A stretch of DNA of 64,000 bases from Polaribacter sp. SA4-12 (GTDB lineage: Bacteria > Bacteroidota > Bacteroidia > Flavobacteriales > Flavobacteriaceae): NCBI RefSeq assembly GCF_002163675.1, contig NZ_CP019334.1, positions 3,453,501 to 3,517,500 of the forward strand, written 5' to 3'. Each line of letters begins with the position of its first letter. The first letter of the stretch is position 1. Shown piece after piece: positions 9,239 through 18,043 of the stretch. The notes under the pieces were generated by a model. It saw only the letters and a list, made by a program, of their open reading frames with translations. It was not told the DNA's origin and did no database searches. A program made the position numbers and the translations under genes.

Positions 9239-10501
9239 TTATCCTCTTTTTCTTGATGAAGATGAACTCCTTGAAGATGAGCTACTAGAGCTACTTCTGT
9301 TATAACTACTTCTTGTAGATGAACTTCTAGAGCTGCTTCTACGAGGAGAACTTCTTGTAGAAGATGATCTTGTAGAAGAAGAGCTTCTTGTTGAAGGTTT
9401 GCTGTTACTACTGCTTCTTCTTGTTGATGAATTTGTAGATGAATTTCTTGTTGAAGAACTATTTCTAGACGCTGTAGAACTTGATGTTCTTCTTGTAGAA
9501 TTATTAGAATTTCTGTTGGTAGCTGTATTCGATCTTCTTGTTGTAGAAGAAGCGGTAGATGATCTTCTAACAACTACAACTTGTCTTTTGTTTCTTGTGT
9601 TTGTATTGTTATTTACATCAGCAATATTTCTTCTGCTTCCAGAACTTCTTTTTGTAGAAGAACCACTTCTTGTGGGTGTAGAGCTTCTCCTTGTTGTAGT
9701 TGAGCTACCTCTCGTTGAACCTCTTCTAGGAGATGTTGTTGTATTACTGCTTCTTCTAGAAGTAGTTGTTGGTTTTCTTTTTGTAGATGTACTAGACCTT
9801 CTACTGCTAGAATTAGCTTTATTACTTCTTCTGTTGTAGATGCTATTACTTGTAGTTCTTCTTCCGTAATTACTATTTCTATAATAACGATTATTGTATC
9901 TGTTGTTATAGTTTCTATAAGGGTTTGCGTAACCATAATAACCTGATTGGTAATAATAAGGGTTGTAAAAGCCTACGTTCCATGCATAGTAATTATGATA
10001 AGGGTGCCAGTAAGGATTATAATTCCATCCATAATAGCCTCTATTGCTCCAGTTTCTGTAGCCCCAAGTGTCGTAATAACCATATCCGTAATTACCATTC
10101 CAATAAGGATTGCTAATTAAATTTATATTAACTACTACATCATTGTTTTCACCTTGTCCCCAAGGTTGGTTTGGATTGTAATTTAAATTTTCATCAATAA
10201 CTTCTTCGTCAATATAAATAGTATCTACAGTATTGTAATCATCTACGTTTGTAAAAACATCATTATTGTTTATGTTATTTAAGCTATCGTATTTTTTTAA
10301 AAAATAATTTTCTTCGTATTCTTGGTACTCTTTTTCATCAACAACTATTACTCTTTTATTTTCTTTAACAGTTGTTTCGTCATCATAAATACCATCGTCA
10401 TATGATGCGTTTTGATAAGTCCCACAAGAAACCAAAACTAGAATAATTGTAAGTAAAAATAATAGTTGGTTTAATTTGAAATTTTTATATCGTAGTTTCA
10501 T
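9239..10501 (-). CDS. Ser/Arg-rich low-complexity lipoprotein of unknown function
   Basis: I do not recognise a family. The 420-residue product has a lipoprotein signal with Cys26 (LTIILVLVSCG). An acidic segment follows (residues 30-110, many Asp, Glu and Tyr), then an aromatic/Gly/Asn-rich segment (110-213) dense in Tyr and Trp. The final 207 residues (214-420) consist almost only of Ser, Arg, Thr and Asn, with repeated RRSS, STRSS and NSST words and a run of eight Ser near the C-terminus. The tail is strongly basic and surely disordered. It is probably an envelope protein exported by Sec and lipidated. The coding strand has a periodic short-repeat structure over 9240-9840. It may be co-transcribed with the FadL-like gene downstream. 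The frame is intact. Confidence 0.7.
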   Translation of the reverse strand: MKLRYKNFKLNQLLFLLTIILVLVSCGTYQNASYDDGIYDDETTVKENKRVIVVDEKEYQEYEENYFLKKYDSLNNINNNDVFTNVDDYNTVDTIYIDEEVIDENLNYNPNQPWGQGENNDVVVNINLISNPYWNGNYGYGYYDTWGYRNWSNRGYYGWNYNPYWHPYHNYYAWNVGFYNPYYYQSGYYGYANPYRNYNNRYNNRYYRNSNYGRRTTSNSIYNRRSNKANSSSRRSSTSTKRKPTTTSRRSSNTTTSPRRGSTRGSSTTTRRSSTPTRSGSSTKRSSGSRRNIADVNNNTNTRNKRQVVVVRRSSTASSTTRRSNTATNRNSNNSTRRTSSSTASRNSSSTRNSSTNSSTRRSSSNSKPSTRSSSSTRSSSTRSSPRRSSSRSSSTRSSYNRSSSSSSSSRSSSSSRKRG

Positions 10502-10659
10502 AATGAATATATTTAGATGAATACTTATTTTAATGATTAAATCTTGCTAAAAACTCTTTAAATTATAGTAATTTTGTATCGTTTTTGTAAAATAGATACT
10601 AAAATTTTTAACAAAACTTTCACTTTAAAGGTAACAATATTTGTGCCAAACTTTTGATT

Positions 10660-12138
10660 ATGAGCAAACATTTAACAAAAAGAGCCGACGATTATTCTAA
10701 ATGGTATAACGAATTAGTAGTAAAAGCTGATTTAGCTGAGAACTCTGCTGTTCGAGGTTGTATGGTTATAAAGCCTTATGGTTATGCTATTTGGGAGAAA
10801 ATGCAAGCAGAACTAGATAGAATGTTTAAAGAGACAGGGCATGAGAATGCTTATTTTCCTCTTTTTGTTCCTAAAAGCTTGTTTGAAGCAGAGGAGAAAA
10901 ATGCAGAAGGTTTTGCTAAAGAATGTGCTGTTGTTACACATTATCGTTTACAAAATGACCCTGATAATCCAGGTAAGTTAAGAGTAGATCCAGAAGCAAA
11001 GTTAGAGGAGGAGTTAGTTGTAAGACCGACTTCTGAAGCAATTATTTGGAATACTTATAAAGGTTGGGTGCAATCTTATAGAGATTTACCTTTATTAATA
11101 AATCAATGGGCAAATGTTGTTCGTTGGGAAATGCGTACGCGTTTATTCTTACGTACAGCAGAATTTTTATGGCAAGAAGGACATACTGCACACGCAACAA
11201 AAACAGAAGCTGTAACAGAAGCAAGACAAATGCAAGATGTGTATGCAGAGTTTGCTGAAAATTTTATGGCAATGCCAGTAGTTAAAGGAATAAAATCTGA
11301 TAGCGAACGTTTTGCAGGAGCAGAAGATACCTATACTATTGAAGCTTTAATGCAAGATGGAAAAGCATTACAAGCAGGAACAAGTCATTTTTTAGGTCAA
11401 AATTTTGCAAAAGCTTTTGATGTGAAGTTTACTTCAAAAGAAGGAAAAAAAGAATATGTTTGGGCAACTTCTTGGGGAGTTTCTACTCGTTTAATTGGTG
11501 GTTTAATTATGACACATTCTGATGATTTAGGTTTGGTATTACCTCCTAAATTAGCGCCTATTCAGGTTGTAATTGTGCCTATTTATAAAGGTGACGAGCA
11601 ATTAGATGCTATTTCAGAAAAAATGAATGTATTTGTAAAGGAATTAAGAAAAAAAGGTATTTCTGTTAAATTTGATACTAGAGACACATATAGACCAGGA
11701 GCTAAGTTTGCAGAATACGAATTAAAAGGTGTTCCTGTTAGAGTTGCAATTGGAAATAGAGATTTAGAAAACGGAACTTTAGAAATAGCAAGAAGAGATA
11801 CTCTAGAAAAGCAAACTGTTGCACAAGATGATGCTGTTTCATTTATCGAAAATCTTTTAGAAGAAATACAAGATAATTTATTTAAAAAGGCAATTGACTT
11901 TAGAAAAGAGCATACAACAGTTGTAGATGATTTTAAAGAGTTTAAAAAAGCAATAAAGAGTAAAGGTGGTTTTGTTTCTGCGCATTGGGATGGTACAGAA
12001 GAAACAGAAGACAGAATAAAAGAATATACAAAGGCAACTATTAGATGTATTCCTAATGATGCAGAAGAAGAGTTAGGAGTCTGTGTTTTAACGGGTAACC
12101 CATCAAGTAAAAGAGTGCTTTTTGCAAAGGCATATTAA
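10660..12138 (+). CDS. proS: Prolyl-tRNA synthetase (archaeal/eukaryotic-like type)
   Basis: Charges tRNA-Pro. The class II synthetase core is evident: motif 2-like [32 protein letters not shown] (quoted in part; residues around 145-180), and [20 protein letters not shown] for motif 3. The HGxT-type anticodon-binding domain follows, beginning at [14 protein letters not shown], and then the C-terminal domain typical of the shorter ProRS class that ends in Tyr. There is no INS editing domain, so this is the roughly 490-residue archaeal/eukaryotic-like form found across Bacteroidota. I start at the ATG at 10660; a TTG two codons upstream is less likely. An imperfect -7-like AATATTTG lies about 25 bases before the start. 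Confidence 0.95.
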   Translation: MSKHLTKRADDYSKWYNELVVKADLAENSAVRGCMVIKPYGYAIWEKMQAELDRMFKETGHENAYFPLFVPKSLFEAEEKNAEGFAKECAVVTHYRLQNDPDNPGKLRVDPEAKLEEELVVRPTSEAIIWNTYKGWVQSYRDLPLLINQWANVVRWEMRTRLFLRTAEFLWQEGHTAHATKTEAVTEARQMQDVYAEFAENFMAMPVVKGIKSDSERFAGAEDTYTIEALMQDGKALQAGTSHFLGQNFAKAFDVKFTSKEGKKEYVWATSWGVSTRLIGGLIMTHSDDLGLVLPPKLAPIQVVIVPIYKGDEQLDAISEKMNVFVKELRKKGISVKFDTRDTYRPGAKFAEYELKGVPVRVAIGNRDLENGTLEIARRDTLEKQTVAQDDAVSFIENLLEEIQDNLFKKAIDFRKEHTTVVDDFKEFKKAIKSKGGFVSAHWDGTEETEDRIKEYTKATIRCIPNDAEEELGVCVLTGNPSSKRVLFAKAY

Positions 12139-12173
12139 TTTTGAAAAAAAAATAACATTTTTTTATAAAATTG

Positions 12174-12203
12174 TTGCGGGAGTTAAAAAACGTTGTATAT
12201 TTG
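12174..12203 (+). promoter_or_regulatory. Promoter of tRNA-Glu/rpsT copy 1
   Basis: TTG (12174-12176), 19 bases, TATATTTG (12196-12203): a full match to the Bacteroidota consensus. It lies 32 bases before the tRNA and is followed by the conserved leader CACCCGCAATTGAG. Confidence 0.75.
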
Positions 12204-12235
12204 CACCCGCAATTGAGGTATATTTTAATTGTTAT

Positions 12236-12307
12236 GGTCCGTTCGTCTAGGGGTTAGGACGCATGGTTTTCATCCATGTAACACGGGTTCGATTCCCGTA
12301 CGGACTA
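12236..12307 (+). tRNA. tRNA-Glu (anticodon TTC), copy 1
   Basis: A 72-nt cloverleaf. The acceptor stem GGTCCGT pairs with ACGGACT (G1 pairs with T as a wobble). The anticodon stem CATGG/CCATG encloses loop TTTTCAT with anticodon TTC at 12269-12271. The T arm is ACGGG-TTCGATT-CCCGT, the discriminator base is A, and CCA is not encoded. It reads GAA (and GAG by wobble). It sits 33 bases upstream of rpsT and was probably processed from a shared transcript. A second identical gene lies at 12967. Confidence 0.95.
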
Positions 12308-12340
12308 CAAGTTTTAATAAACAAAACGAATTAAGAAATT

Positions 12341-12592
12341 ATGGCAAATCACAAGTCAGCATTAAAGAGAATTAGAAGTAACGAAGCTAAAAGGTTACGT
12401 AACAAATATCAGCATAAAACTACTCGTAATGCTGTAAGAGATTTACGTTCTGCAGAAGATAAAAAAGAAGCAGAAGGAAAATTAGTTAAAGTAATTTCTA
12501 TGTTAGATAAATTAGCTAAGACTAATATTATCCATAAAAATAAAGCTGCTAATTTAAAATCTAAATTAACAAAGCACGTTGCTGCATTGTAA
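12341..12592 (+). CDS. rpsT: 30S ribosomal protein S20, copy 1
   Basis: Small primary 16S rRNA-binding protein of the 30S subunit. The 83 residues begin [22 protein letters not shown], which is diagnostic, and continue as a highly basic helical protein to TKHVAAL. The coding sequence is identical at every base to the copy at 13072, including third codon positions. It follows tRNA-Glu with a 33-base gap and ends at a strong terminator, so tRNA and S20 form a two-gene unit. Two rpsT genes in one genome is unusual. Confidence 0.97.
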   Translation: MANHKSALKRIRSNEAKRLRNKYQHKTTRNAVRDLRSAEDKKEAEGKLVKVISMLDKLAKTNIIHKNKAANLKSKLTKHVAAL

Positions 12593-12614
12593 GATTTTAA
12601 TTCTTAAAAAATTC

Positions 12615-12649
12615 AAAAACTCTGAATATCTATATTCAGAGTTTTTTTT
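12615..12649 (+). terminator. Terminator of rpsT copy 1
   Basis: A 15-bp stem, AAAAACTCTGAATAT (12615-12629) with ATATTCAGAGTTTTT (12632-12646), loop CT, followed by further T residues. The same structure follows copy 2. Confidence 0.85.
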
Positions 12650-12903
12650 GTTTCTTTTTTAAACTTATTCTTAATATTTATATTCTGGTTTATTTTATAC
12701 TATTCATCAGTTATAAATTGATAAATACTCTAATAATTGTTTTAAAAGAATAGAATTCCTCATATCTAAAATTAAATTTATACTGTAGTAAGGTTGATTT
12801 CAATTATAAGTCTAATATTAATGTGCTTTAAGGTGGTTTTTTATAAATATTTGTGATGCTAAATCAACTATTTTCAAAAAAATGATATGTTTTAAAATGA
12901 TTG
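12650..12903. other. Spacer between the two tRNA-Glu/rpsT copies
   Basis: About 250 bases of A/T-rich DNA between the terminator of copy 1 and the promoter of copy 2. No ORF, inverted repeat or transposon end was recognised. It does not resemble proS, so the duplication did not include the flanking gene. Confidence 0.5.
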
Positions 12904-12934
12904 TTTGCAGATGTTAAAAAACATTGTATATTTG
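12904..12934 (+). promoter_or_regulatory. Promoter of tRNA-Glu/rpsT copy 2
   Basis: TTTG (12904-12907), 19 bases, TATATTTG (12927-12934). The box spacing equals that of copy 1, although several bases between and before the boxes differ, so both copies appear active. Confidence 0.75.
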
Positions 12935-12966
12935 CACCCGCAATTGAGATGTATTTTAATTGTTAT

Positions 12967-13038
12967 GGTCCGTTCGTCTAGGGGTTAGGACGCATGGTTT
13001 TCATCCATGTAACACGGGTTCGATTCCCGTACGGACTA
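12967..13038 (+). tRNA. tRNA-Glu (anticodon TTC), copy 2
   Basis: Identical base for base to the tRNA at 12236-12307, with the same TTC anticodon (13000-13002) and A discriminator. It sits 33 bases upstream of the second rpsT. Confidence 0.95.
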
Positions 13039-13071
13039 CAAGTTTTAATAAACAAAACGAATTAAGAAATT

Positions 13072-13323
13072 ATGGCAAATCACAAGTCAGCATTAAAGAG
13101 AATTAGAAGTAACGAAGCTAAAAGGTTACGTAACAAATATCAGCATAAAACTACTCGTAATGCTGTAAGAGATTTACGTTCTGCAGAAGATAAAAAAGAA
13201 GCAGAAGGAAAATTAGTTAAAGTAATTTCTATGTTAGATAAATTAGCTAAGACTAATATTATCCATAAAAATAAAGCTGCTAATTTAAAATCTAAATTAA
13301 CAAAGCACGTTGCTGCATTGTAA
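13072..13323 (+). CDS. rpsT: 30S ribosomal protein S20, copy 2
   Basis: Encodes exactly the same 83-residue S20 as 12341-12592, from an identical nucleotide sequence. It has its own promoter, upstream tRNA-Glu and terminator, so it is likely expressed. Identity limited to the gene core suggests a recent event or continuing gene conversion between the copies. Confidence 0.95.
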   Translation: MANHKSALKRIRSNEAKRLRNKYQHKTTRNAVRDLRSAEDKKEAEGKLVKVISMLDKLAKTNIIHKNKAANLKSKLTKHVAAL

Positions 13324-13345
13324 GATTTTAATTCTTAAGAAATTT

Positions 13346-13381
13346 AAAAACTCTGAATATTTATATTCAGAGTTTTTTTTT
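13346..13381 (+). terminator. Terminator of rpsT copy 2
   Basis: AAAAACTCTGAATAT (13346-13360) pairs with ATATTCAGAGTTTTT (13363-13377), followed by T residues. The loop is TT rather than the CT of copy 1. Confidence 0.85.
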
Positions 13382-13501
13382 GCTCTTAATTTAAATTTCT
13401 CTTTGACTGACCAGAGAATGTTTATTATGAGGATATATTAAGGGTTTTATATACGACTTGGTGCCTTTTTCTAATAATGTATTTTTAAAACAATTTCTAG
13501 G

Positions 13502-13529
13502 CTAAAAGAAGTCTAAAAGAAGTCTAAAA
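13502..13529. repeat. 11-bp direct repeat near the rodA 3' end
   Basis: CTAAAAGAAGT occurs at 13502-13512 and again at 13513-13523, followed by a third partial unit CTAAAA. It lies 26 bases beyond the rodA stop codon in the sense of rodA transcription. Function unknown; it may be replication slippage. Confidence 0.5.
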
Positions 13530-13554
13530 TATGGGTAGAAGATATTGGTTGAAT

Positions 13555-14835
13555 TTACCAATCATAATTTTTATGAGCATCTAGTCTTATAAAGATAAAT
13601 AGTAAGACCGTGAATCCCCAAAGAGAGGATCCTCCATAACTGAAAAACGGTAACGGTATTCCAACAGTTGGCAATAAACCGATAACCATACCTATATTAA
13701 CGATAATGTGAAAAAAGAGGATAGAGGCTACACTATAGCCATATATTCGTCCAAACTTATTAGAATGTGTTTCTGAGAGATAAATAATTCTATATAGCAT
13801 TAGCATGAAAATTATAATAACAAAACTACTACCTAAAAAGCCCCATTCTTCACCAACAGTACTAAATATATAATCTGTGTGTTGTTCAGGTACAAAATCT
13901 CCTTTGGTAATATCTCCTTTTAAAAAACCTTTACCTGTCCAACTTCCAGAACTAATTGTTAATTCAGATTGATGAGAATTGTAACCTATATTCTTTGTGT
14001 CGGTTTTTAGTCCTAATAGCACCTCAAAACGATCTCTGTGATGTTGTTTAAAAATATTATTATAAGTAATATTTGTTCCAAAGATAAAAAGTGTAGTAAC
14101 TATATATATTGTTAAAACTTTATACCAATTAAAACGAATAAACCTTTTACCACCTCTGTAAGTTGCATAAATAGTGGCAATAGTAATTAAGATTAATAAG
14201 GTTACTAGGATTGGAAAGTATCCAAAGAAAATAGTTAAAATGAAAAGAAGGATCAATAAGGACCCAAAAATAATATAATTCAACGTTAATCCTTCTCTAT
14301 TTAAAACAAAAAAGAATGCTAAGTAAATTAATGCAGAACCTGCATCTGGTTGAAGTGTTATTAAAAGAGCTGGAGTAAAAATAATGATAAAAGCTTTTAC
14401 CTGGTTTTTTACCAACTTTAAATTGTATTGTCTATCACTTAAAAGTTTGGCTACTGCTAAGGCTGTAAAAGCTTTCACAAACTCGGAAGGTTGTAAGCTC
14501 ATAGCTCCAAAATTAAACCATGATTTTGCTCCATTTATTTCCTTTCCAAGAGGAAACAATAGTATTAATGCAAATAATGAGATGATATAAAAAATACTTG
14601 CAAACTGCTCGTAAAATTTGGAGTTAAAAAAGAGGATAATAACTATTAACGGAATACTTAAAACAATCCAAATAATTTGTTTTCCATATTTAGTAGAAAA
14701 GTCTAATATTTGATGATTCTCTTCCGTTTTTGATGCGGCATAAATATTCATCCATCCAAAACCAACAAGTGTAATGAATAGAAAAACAAGAATCCAATCT
14801 ATGTTTGCAAAAATGTTATTTCGTTCCTGACGCAA
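13555..14835 (-). CDS. rodA: Rod-shape SEDS peptidoglycan glycosyltransferase RodA
   Basis: SEDS-family polymerase that extends lateral-wall peptidoglycan together with the class B PBP encoded just upstream. The 426 residues contain about ten membrane spans. Family motifs are visible: KSWFNFGAMSLQPSEFVKAF, LQPDAGSALIYLAFF, the RFEVLLG loop segment, SGSWTGKGFLKGD, PEQHTDYIFSTVGEEWGFLG, and the C-terminal GLLPTVGIPLPFFSYGGSS. It overlaps mrdA by 20 bases, and RodA acts as a complex with that PBP2. It is the last gene of the purH-mre operon. Confidence 0.95.
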   Translation of the reverse strand: MRQERNNIFANIDWILVFLFITLVGFGWMNIYAASKTEENHQILDFSTKYGKQIIWIVLSIPLIVIILFFNSKFYEQFASIFYIISLFALILLFPLGKEINGAKSWFNFGAMSLQPSEFVKAFTALAVAKLLSDRQYNLKLVKNQVKAFIIIFTPALLITLQPDAGSALIYLAFFFVLNREGLTLNYIIFGSLLILLFILTIFFGYFPILVTLLILITIATIYATYRGGKRFIRFNWYKVLTIYIVTTLFIFGTNITYNNIFKQHHRDRFEVLLGLKTDTKNIGYNSHQSELTISSGSWTGKGFLKGDITKGDFVPEQHTDYIFSTVGEEWGFLGSSFVIIIFMLMLYRIIYLSETHSNKFGRIYGYSVASILFFHIIVNIGMVIGLLPTVGIPLPFFSYGGSSLWGFTVLLFIFIRLDAHKNYDW

Positions 14836-16702
14836 TTTCTTTAGGCTTTTGGTTTAACTTATCGTAAATATCTTGTAAACTTAAGTTTAACATGTTTTGT
14901 TCTCTATATTTATTTGCTTTAGAGATTTCACCTGTCAAATATTTTTCAATAAGTAAACTAGTAATTGGAGCCGCAATGGTAGATCCATAACCACCGTTTT
15001 CAACAAAAATAGCCAAAGCAATTTTCGGATTTTCTTTTGGAGCAAATGCAACTAAAATTGAATGATCTGGAAGTTGAATTTTCTGACCATCAATTCTTAT
15101 AAAATTTTCTGCAGTACCTGTTTTACCACAAATTTCAATTCCTTTTACTTGACTCCATTTCCCTGTTCCTGTTTTAAAAACTTCGTGCATTGCTTCAACA
15201 ACAGGAGAAAAATGTTTTTTATCAATAGTAGTTTGTTTTGCTATCGTGAATTTTGGGTTGTCAATAGATTTTTTATCAACTTGTTTTAAAATATGTGGTG
15301 TATAAAAATAACCTCTATTTGCTATTGCAGCTGTAAAATTTGCTAATTGAATTGGAGTAGTTAAGATTTCTCCTTGACCAATTGCATTGGATATTGTTGT
15401 AGATCCATTCCAAGAATATTTATAACGGCTATCATAATACTTTCCATTTGGAATTAAACCTTTTTGTCCTGCAGGTAAATCATAGCCTAAATAATCACCT
15501 AATCCAAAACTAGAAACGTGTTTATGCCAATTATCTATCCCTTCAGAAGGATTGTTGTCTTTTTCTACAATCCTTTTATAGGTATTAGAAAAGTAACTGT
15601 TACAAGATTTTGCAATAGCAGTTTTTAACTTAATAGGTCTTCCAACAATTCCACAATGACAACCCATAAATTCGTTTGCTCTTTTACCATATTTAAAACC
15701 GTGGTAACATTTAAAAGATGTTTGCTCATTAATAATTTTTTCTTGAAGCCCTATTAAGGCATTCATCATTTTAAAAGGAGAACCTGGTGCGTAAGCTGCT
15801 AATAAACCTCTGTCATAAGAAGGTTTACTTATGGTGTCATTAAATAGTAGGGTAGAGTTTTTAGATCGTTTTCTTCCAACTAACATGTTAGGGTCGTAAG
15901 AAGGAGCAGTTACAAGGGCGAGTATTTCTCCTGATGAAGGTTCTATTGCTACAATTCCACCTCTTTTACCAGCCATTAATTTCTGAGCAAAGAGCTGTAA
16001 ATCTATATCTAAAGTTAAGGTAAGATCTTTCCCGTTTTTAGGTAATGTATCATATTTTCCATTGGAAAAAGATCCTGTTACTTTATTAAGATTGTTTCTC
16101 TGTAAATGTTTTTTTCCTTTACTTCCTCTCAAGTAATTTTCATACTCTCTTTCAATACCATCTTTACCAATTAATTCTCCTGCTTGATAATAATTGTTCT
16201 TTTTAGCTAAACTTTCATTTACCTCACCAATATAACCAAGAACATTTGCAGCTGCATTTATTGGGTACTCTCTTATAATTCTCTTTTGAATAAAAAATCC
16301 AGTGTATTTGTGAAGTTTTTCTTGAAGAAAAGCAAAATCTTCTTTGGCTAATTGTTTTAAAAATACAGAGGGCAGGTAAGAAGCATATCTTTCTGCTTTT
16401 TGAAATCTTTTTAAGAAACTTTCTTTATCAATTTTTAATAGATTACAAAATTCTATAGTATCTAAAGGCTTTACTTGATTTGGTTGTACCATAACATCAT
16501 AAGAAAGCTGGTTTGCAACCAAAAGTTTTCCGTTTCTGTCATAAACATATCCTCTTTCTGGGTAATCATATTCAATTTTTACCGCAGAATTGTGTATTGG
16601 GTCATAATTAGAGCCTCTAATTATTTGAAGCTGAAATAGTCTTCCAATAAAGATAAAACCAACAATGGTAATTAAAAAATAGAGTAAAAAACTTCTTTGC
16701 AT
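14816..16702 (-). CDS. mrdA: Penicillin-binding protein 2 (class B transpeptidase)
   Basis: Cross-links lateral-wall peptidoglycan in the elongasome with RodA. One N-terminal membrane anchor (residues 6-23) is followed by the pedestal domain (YPERGYVYDRNGKLLVANQ) and a transpeptidase domain. The active-site motifs are SPFK (S-x-x-K), KSCNSYF (S-x-N) and CGKTGTAEN (KTG). The length of 628 residues is normal. The start abuts the mreD stop, and the 3' end overlaps rodA, so translation is probably coupled. Confidence 0.95.
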   Translation of the reverse strand: MQRSFLLYFLITIVGFIFIGRLFQLQIIRGSNYDPIHNSAVKIEYDYPERGYVYDRNGKLLVANQLSYDVMVQPNQVKPLDTIEFCNLLKIDKESFLKRFQKAERYASYLPSVFLKQLAKEDFAFLQEKLHKYTGFFIQKRIIREYPINAAANVLGYIGEVNESLAKKNNYYQAGELIGKDGIEREYENYLRGSKGKKHLQRNNLNKVTGSFSNGKYDTLPKNGKDLTLTLDIDLQLFAQKLMAGKRGGIVAIEPSSGEILALVTAPSYDPNMLVGRKRSKNSTLLFNDTISKPSYDRGLLAAYAPGSPFKMMNALIGLQEKIINEQTSFKCYHGFKYGKRANEFMGCHCGIVGRPIKLKTAIAKSCNSYFSNTYKRIVEKDNNPSEGIDNWHKHVSSFGLGDYLGYDLPAGQKGLIPNGKYYDSRYKYSWNGSTTISNAIGQGEILTTPIQLANFTAAIANRGYFYTPHILKQVDKKSIDNPKFTIAKQTTIDKKHFSPVVEAMHEVFKTGTGKWSQVKGIEICGKTGTAENFIRIDGQKIQLPDHSILVAFAPKENPKIALAIFVENGGYGSTIAAPITSLLIEKYLTGEISKANKYREQNMLNLSLQDIYDKLNQKPKEIASGTK

Positions 16703-17205
16703 TATTCGCTTTTAGTAAAAATATAATTTCCTGTAAAAAATAAAATCAATGTAAAAATACTAGCATATAAAGTATTTAAAAAAACCATTGATAAATTTAG
16801 AAAACTAAAATTAGCAAAAGAAAAATAAATAAGATGATGAATTATTGTTAAAGTTACGATATAGTTAAAAACTTTACCAAAAGATTCTGATTTTAAGTTG
16901 AAAAAAGGATAATCTACAGGTAGTTTTCTAAAGTAAATTTTTATGAAAAATAGTCTAATATAAGCAATGAATAACGTTGAGAATGCGTGAATTCCTCCTG
17001 AATCTGAGAAGAAATCAACGAGAAGACCAAGTATAAAACTGAAAAATAGAAAAGAAAATCTATTTTCTTTTAAAGGATATAAAAAGACAAATGCGATATA
17101 AAGATATGGGTTAATATAACCAAAAAAGTTAATATTATTAAGAACCAAAACTTGCAGTAAAAGCAAGAAAACAAAAAATAAAATTTGATTTATGCTTTTA
17201 TTCAT
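16702..17205 (-). CDS. mreD: Rod shape-determining protein MreD
   Basis: Inner-membrane component of the elongasome. The 167 residues are almost entirely hydrophobic with about five predicted spans, starting ILFFVFLLLLQVLVLNNINF. MreD sequences diverge quickly, so the call rests largely on size, topology and its place between mreC and mrdA. It overlaps mreC by 8 bases and meets mrdA at a single base. Confidence 0.85.
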   Translation of the reverse strand: MNKSINQILFFVFLLLLQVLVLNNINFFGYINPYLYIAFVFLYPLKENRFSFLFFSFILGLLVDFFSDSGGIHAFSTLFIAYIRLFFIKIYFRKLPVDYPFFNLKSESFGKVFNYIVTLTIIHHLIYFSFANFSFLNLSMVFLNTLYASIFTLILFFTGNYIFTKSE

Positions 17206-18025
17206 TGCTTGAGTTTTCTAATGTCTGTATTTCTTCTTTATCTAAATTTTTAACGACATAAACGTATCCAAGATTACTCATGTCATTAAAAAGAAGTACA
17301 TCAACTTTATTGTCTGCTGTATTTCCTATGTTTATTTTTAATATAGTTCCAATCAGAATTCCTTCAGGAAAAATAGTTGATTTTCCTCCGGTTTCAATAG
17401 TGTCTCCAATTTTTATAGGAGCTTGTCTTGGAATATCGTGTAATTGAACAGTGTTGTAATCAATTCCGTCCCATTTTAATGTTCCGTAAAAAGTATTTCC
17501 TTTAATACGCGCATTAATACTACTATTCTTACTTAAAATAGATTGAACTCTTGTGTAGTTGTTTGATGTGTTTTCTGTAATACCAATAATACCTTTACTA
17601 TTTATAACAGCCATTTCTTTATCTAATTTCTGGTTTTTACCTTTATTAATAGTTAAGAAATTAAATTGTTTAGAGTAATTATTGTTGATGATTTTTGCGT
17701 TTGTATATGTATATTTCTGTTTATATTTAATAGAATCCACAACAGTTGAGTCAATTATTAAACTTGTAGAAATGTTTTTCTCTAATTGGTTTTTTAGACG
17801 CGTGTTTTCTTCTGATAAAATCTTGTTTTCAGAACTTAAATTTAAATATTCCGTAGAATTAGAAAGCGTTGTATATAAACCTCCAGTAATACTATTTGCA
17901 GAGTTTACAAATTTGCTTTTATGAAAGTTAAGGTTATTGAAAATGAATGTCAGCGCAATGAGCTCTAACAAAAGGAAAAACAGAAAATATTTAAACTTCT
18001 GAAAAAAATAGATAATCTGCTGCAT
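17198..18025 (-). CDS. mreC: Rod shape-determining protein MreC
   Basis: Periplasmic scaffold that links MreB to the wall synthases. It has an N-terminal membrane anchor (residues 12-31), a coiled-coil segment (about 62-90, SENKILSEENTRLKNQLE), and the MreC beta domain with NFLTINKGKNQKLDKEMAV, KGIIGITEN and GDTIETGGKSTIFPEGILIG. The length of 275 residues is usual. It lies 18 bases downstream of mreB. Confidence 0.9.
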   Translation of the reverse strand: MQQIIYFFQKFKYFLFFLLLELIALTFIFNNLNFHKSKFVNSANSITGGLYTTLSNSTEYLNLSSENKILSEENTRLKNQLEKNISTSLIIDSTVVDSIKYKQKYTYTNAKIINNNYSKQFNFLTINKGKNQKLDKEMAVINSKGIIGITENTSNNYTRVQSILSKNSSINARIKGNTFYGTLKWDGIDYNTVQLHDIPRQAPIKIGDTIETGGKSTIFPEGILIGTILKINIGNTADNKVDVLLFNDMSNLGYVYVVKNLDKEEIQTLENSSNE

Positions 18026-18043
18026 TGTTAGAACTTAAAACTA

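Larger units (their letters stand above)
12181..12649 (+). repeat. Tandem segmental duplication, left copy
   Basis: This block recurs at 12912-13380 (offset 731 bases). It holds the promoter -7 box, leader, tRNA-Glu, rpsT and terminator. Bases 12221-12607 (387 nt) are identical in the two copies. Mismatches occur only outside that core, at 12181, 12192, 12218, 12220, 12608, 12614 and 12630. Confidence 0.9.
12912..13380 (+). repeat. Tandem segmental duplication, right copy
   Basis: Second copy of the block at 12181-12649. The core 12952-13338 is identical to 12221-12607. The ends carry single-base differences, which shows the two copies are distinct loci rather than a read-assembly duplicate. 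Confidence 0.9.

Noticed and set aside
9399..9839. Long plus-strand ORF of Leu/Val/Glu repeats and a second minus-strand frame at 9229-9573
   Set aside because: These are shadow frames of the Ser/Arg repeat tract. Their repetitive composition follows directly from the coding frame of 9239-10501.
12181..13380. Assembly error as the cause of the tRNA-Glu/rpsT repeat
   Set aside because: The copies differ at several bases in leader and terminator and are separated by unique spacer DNA, which a false duplication would not produce.
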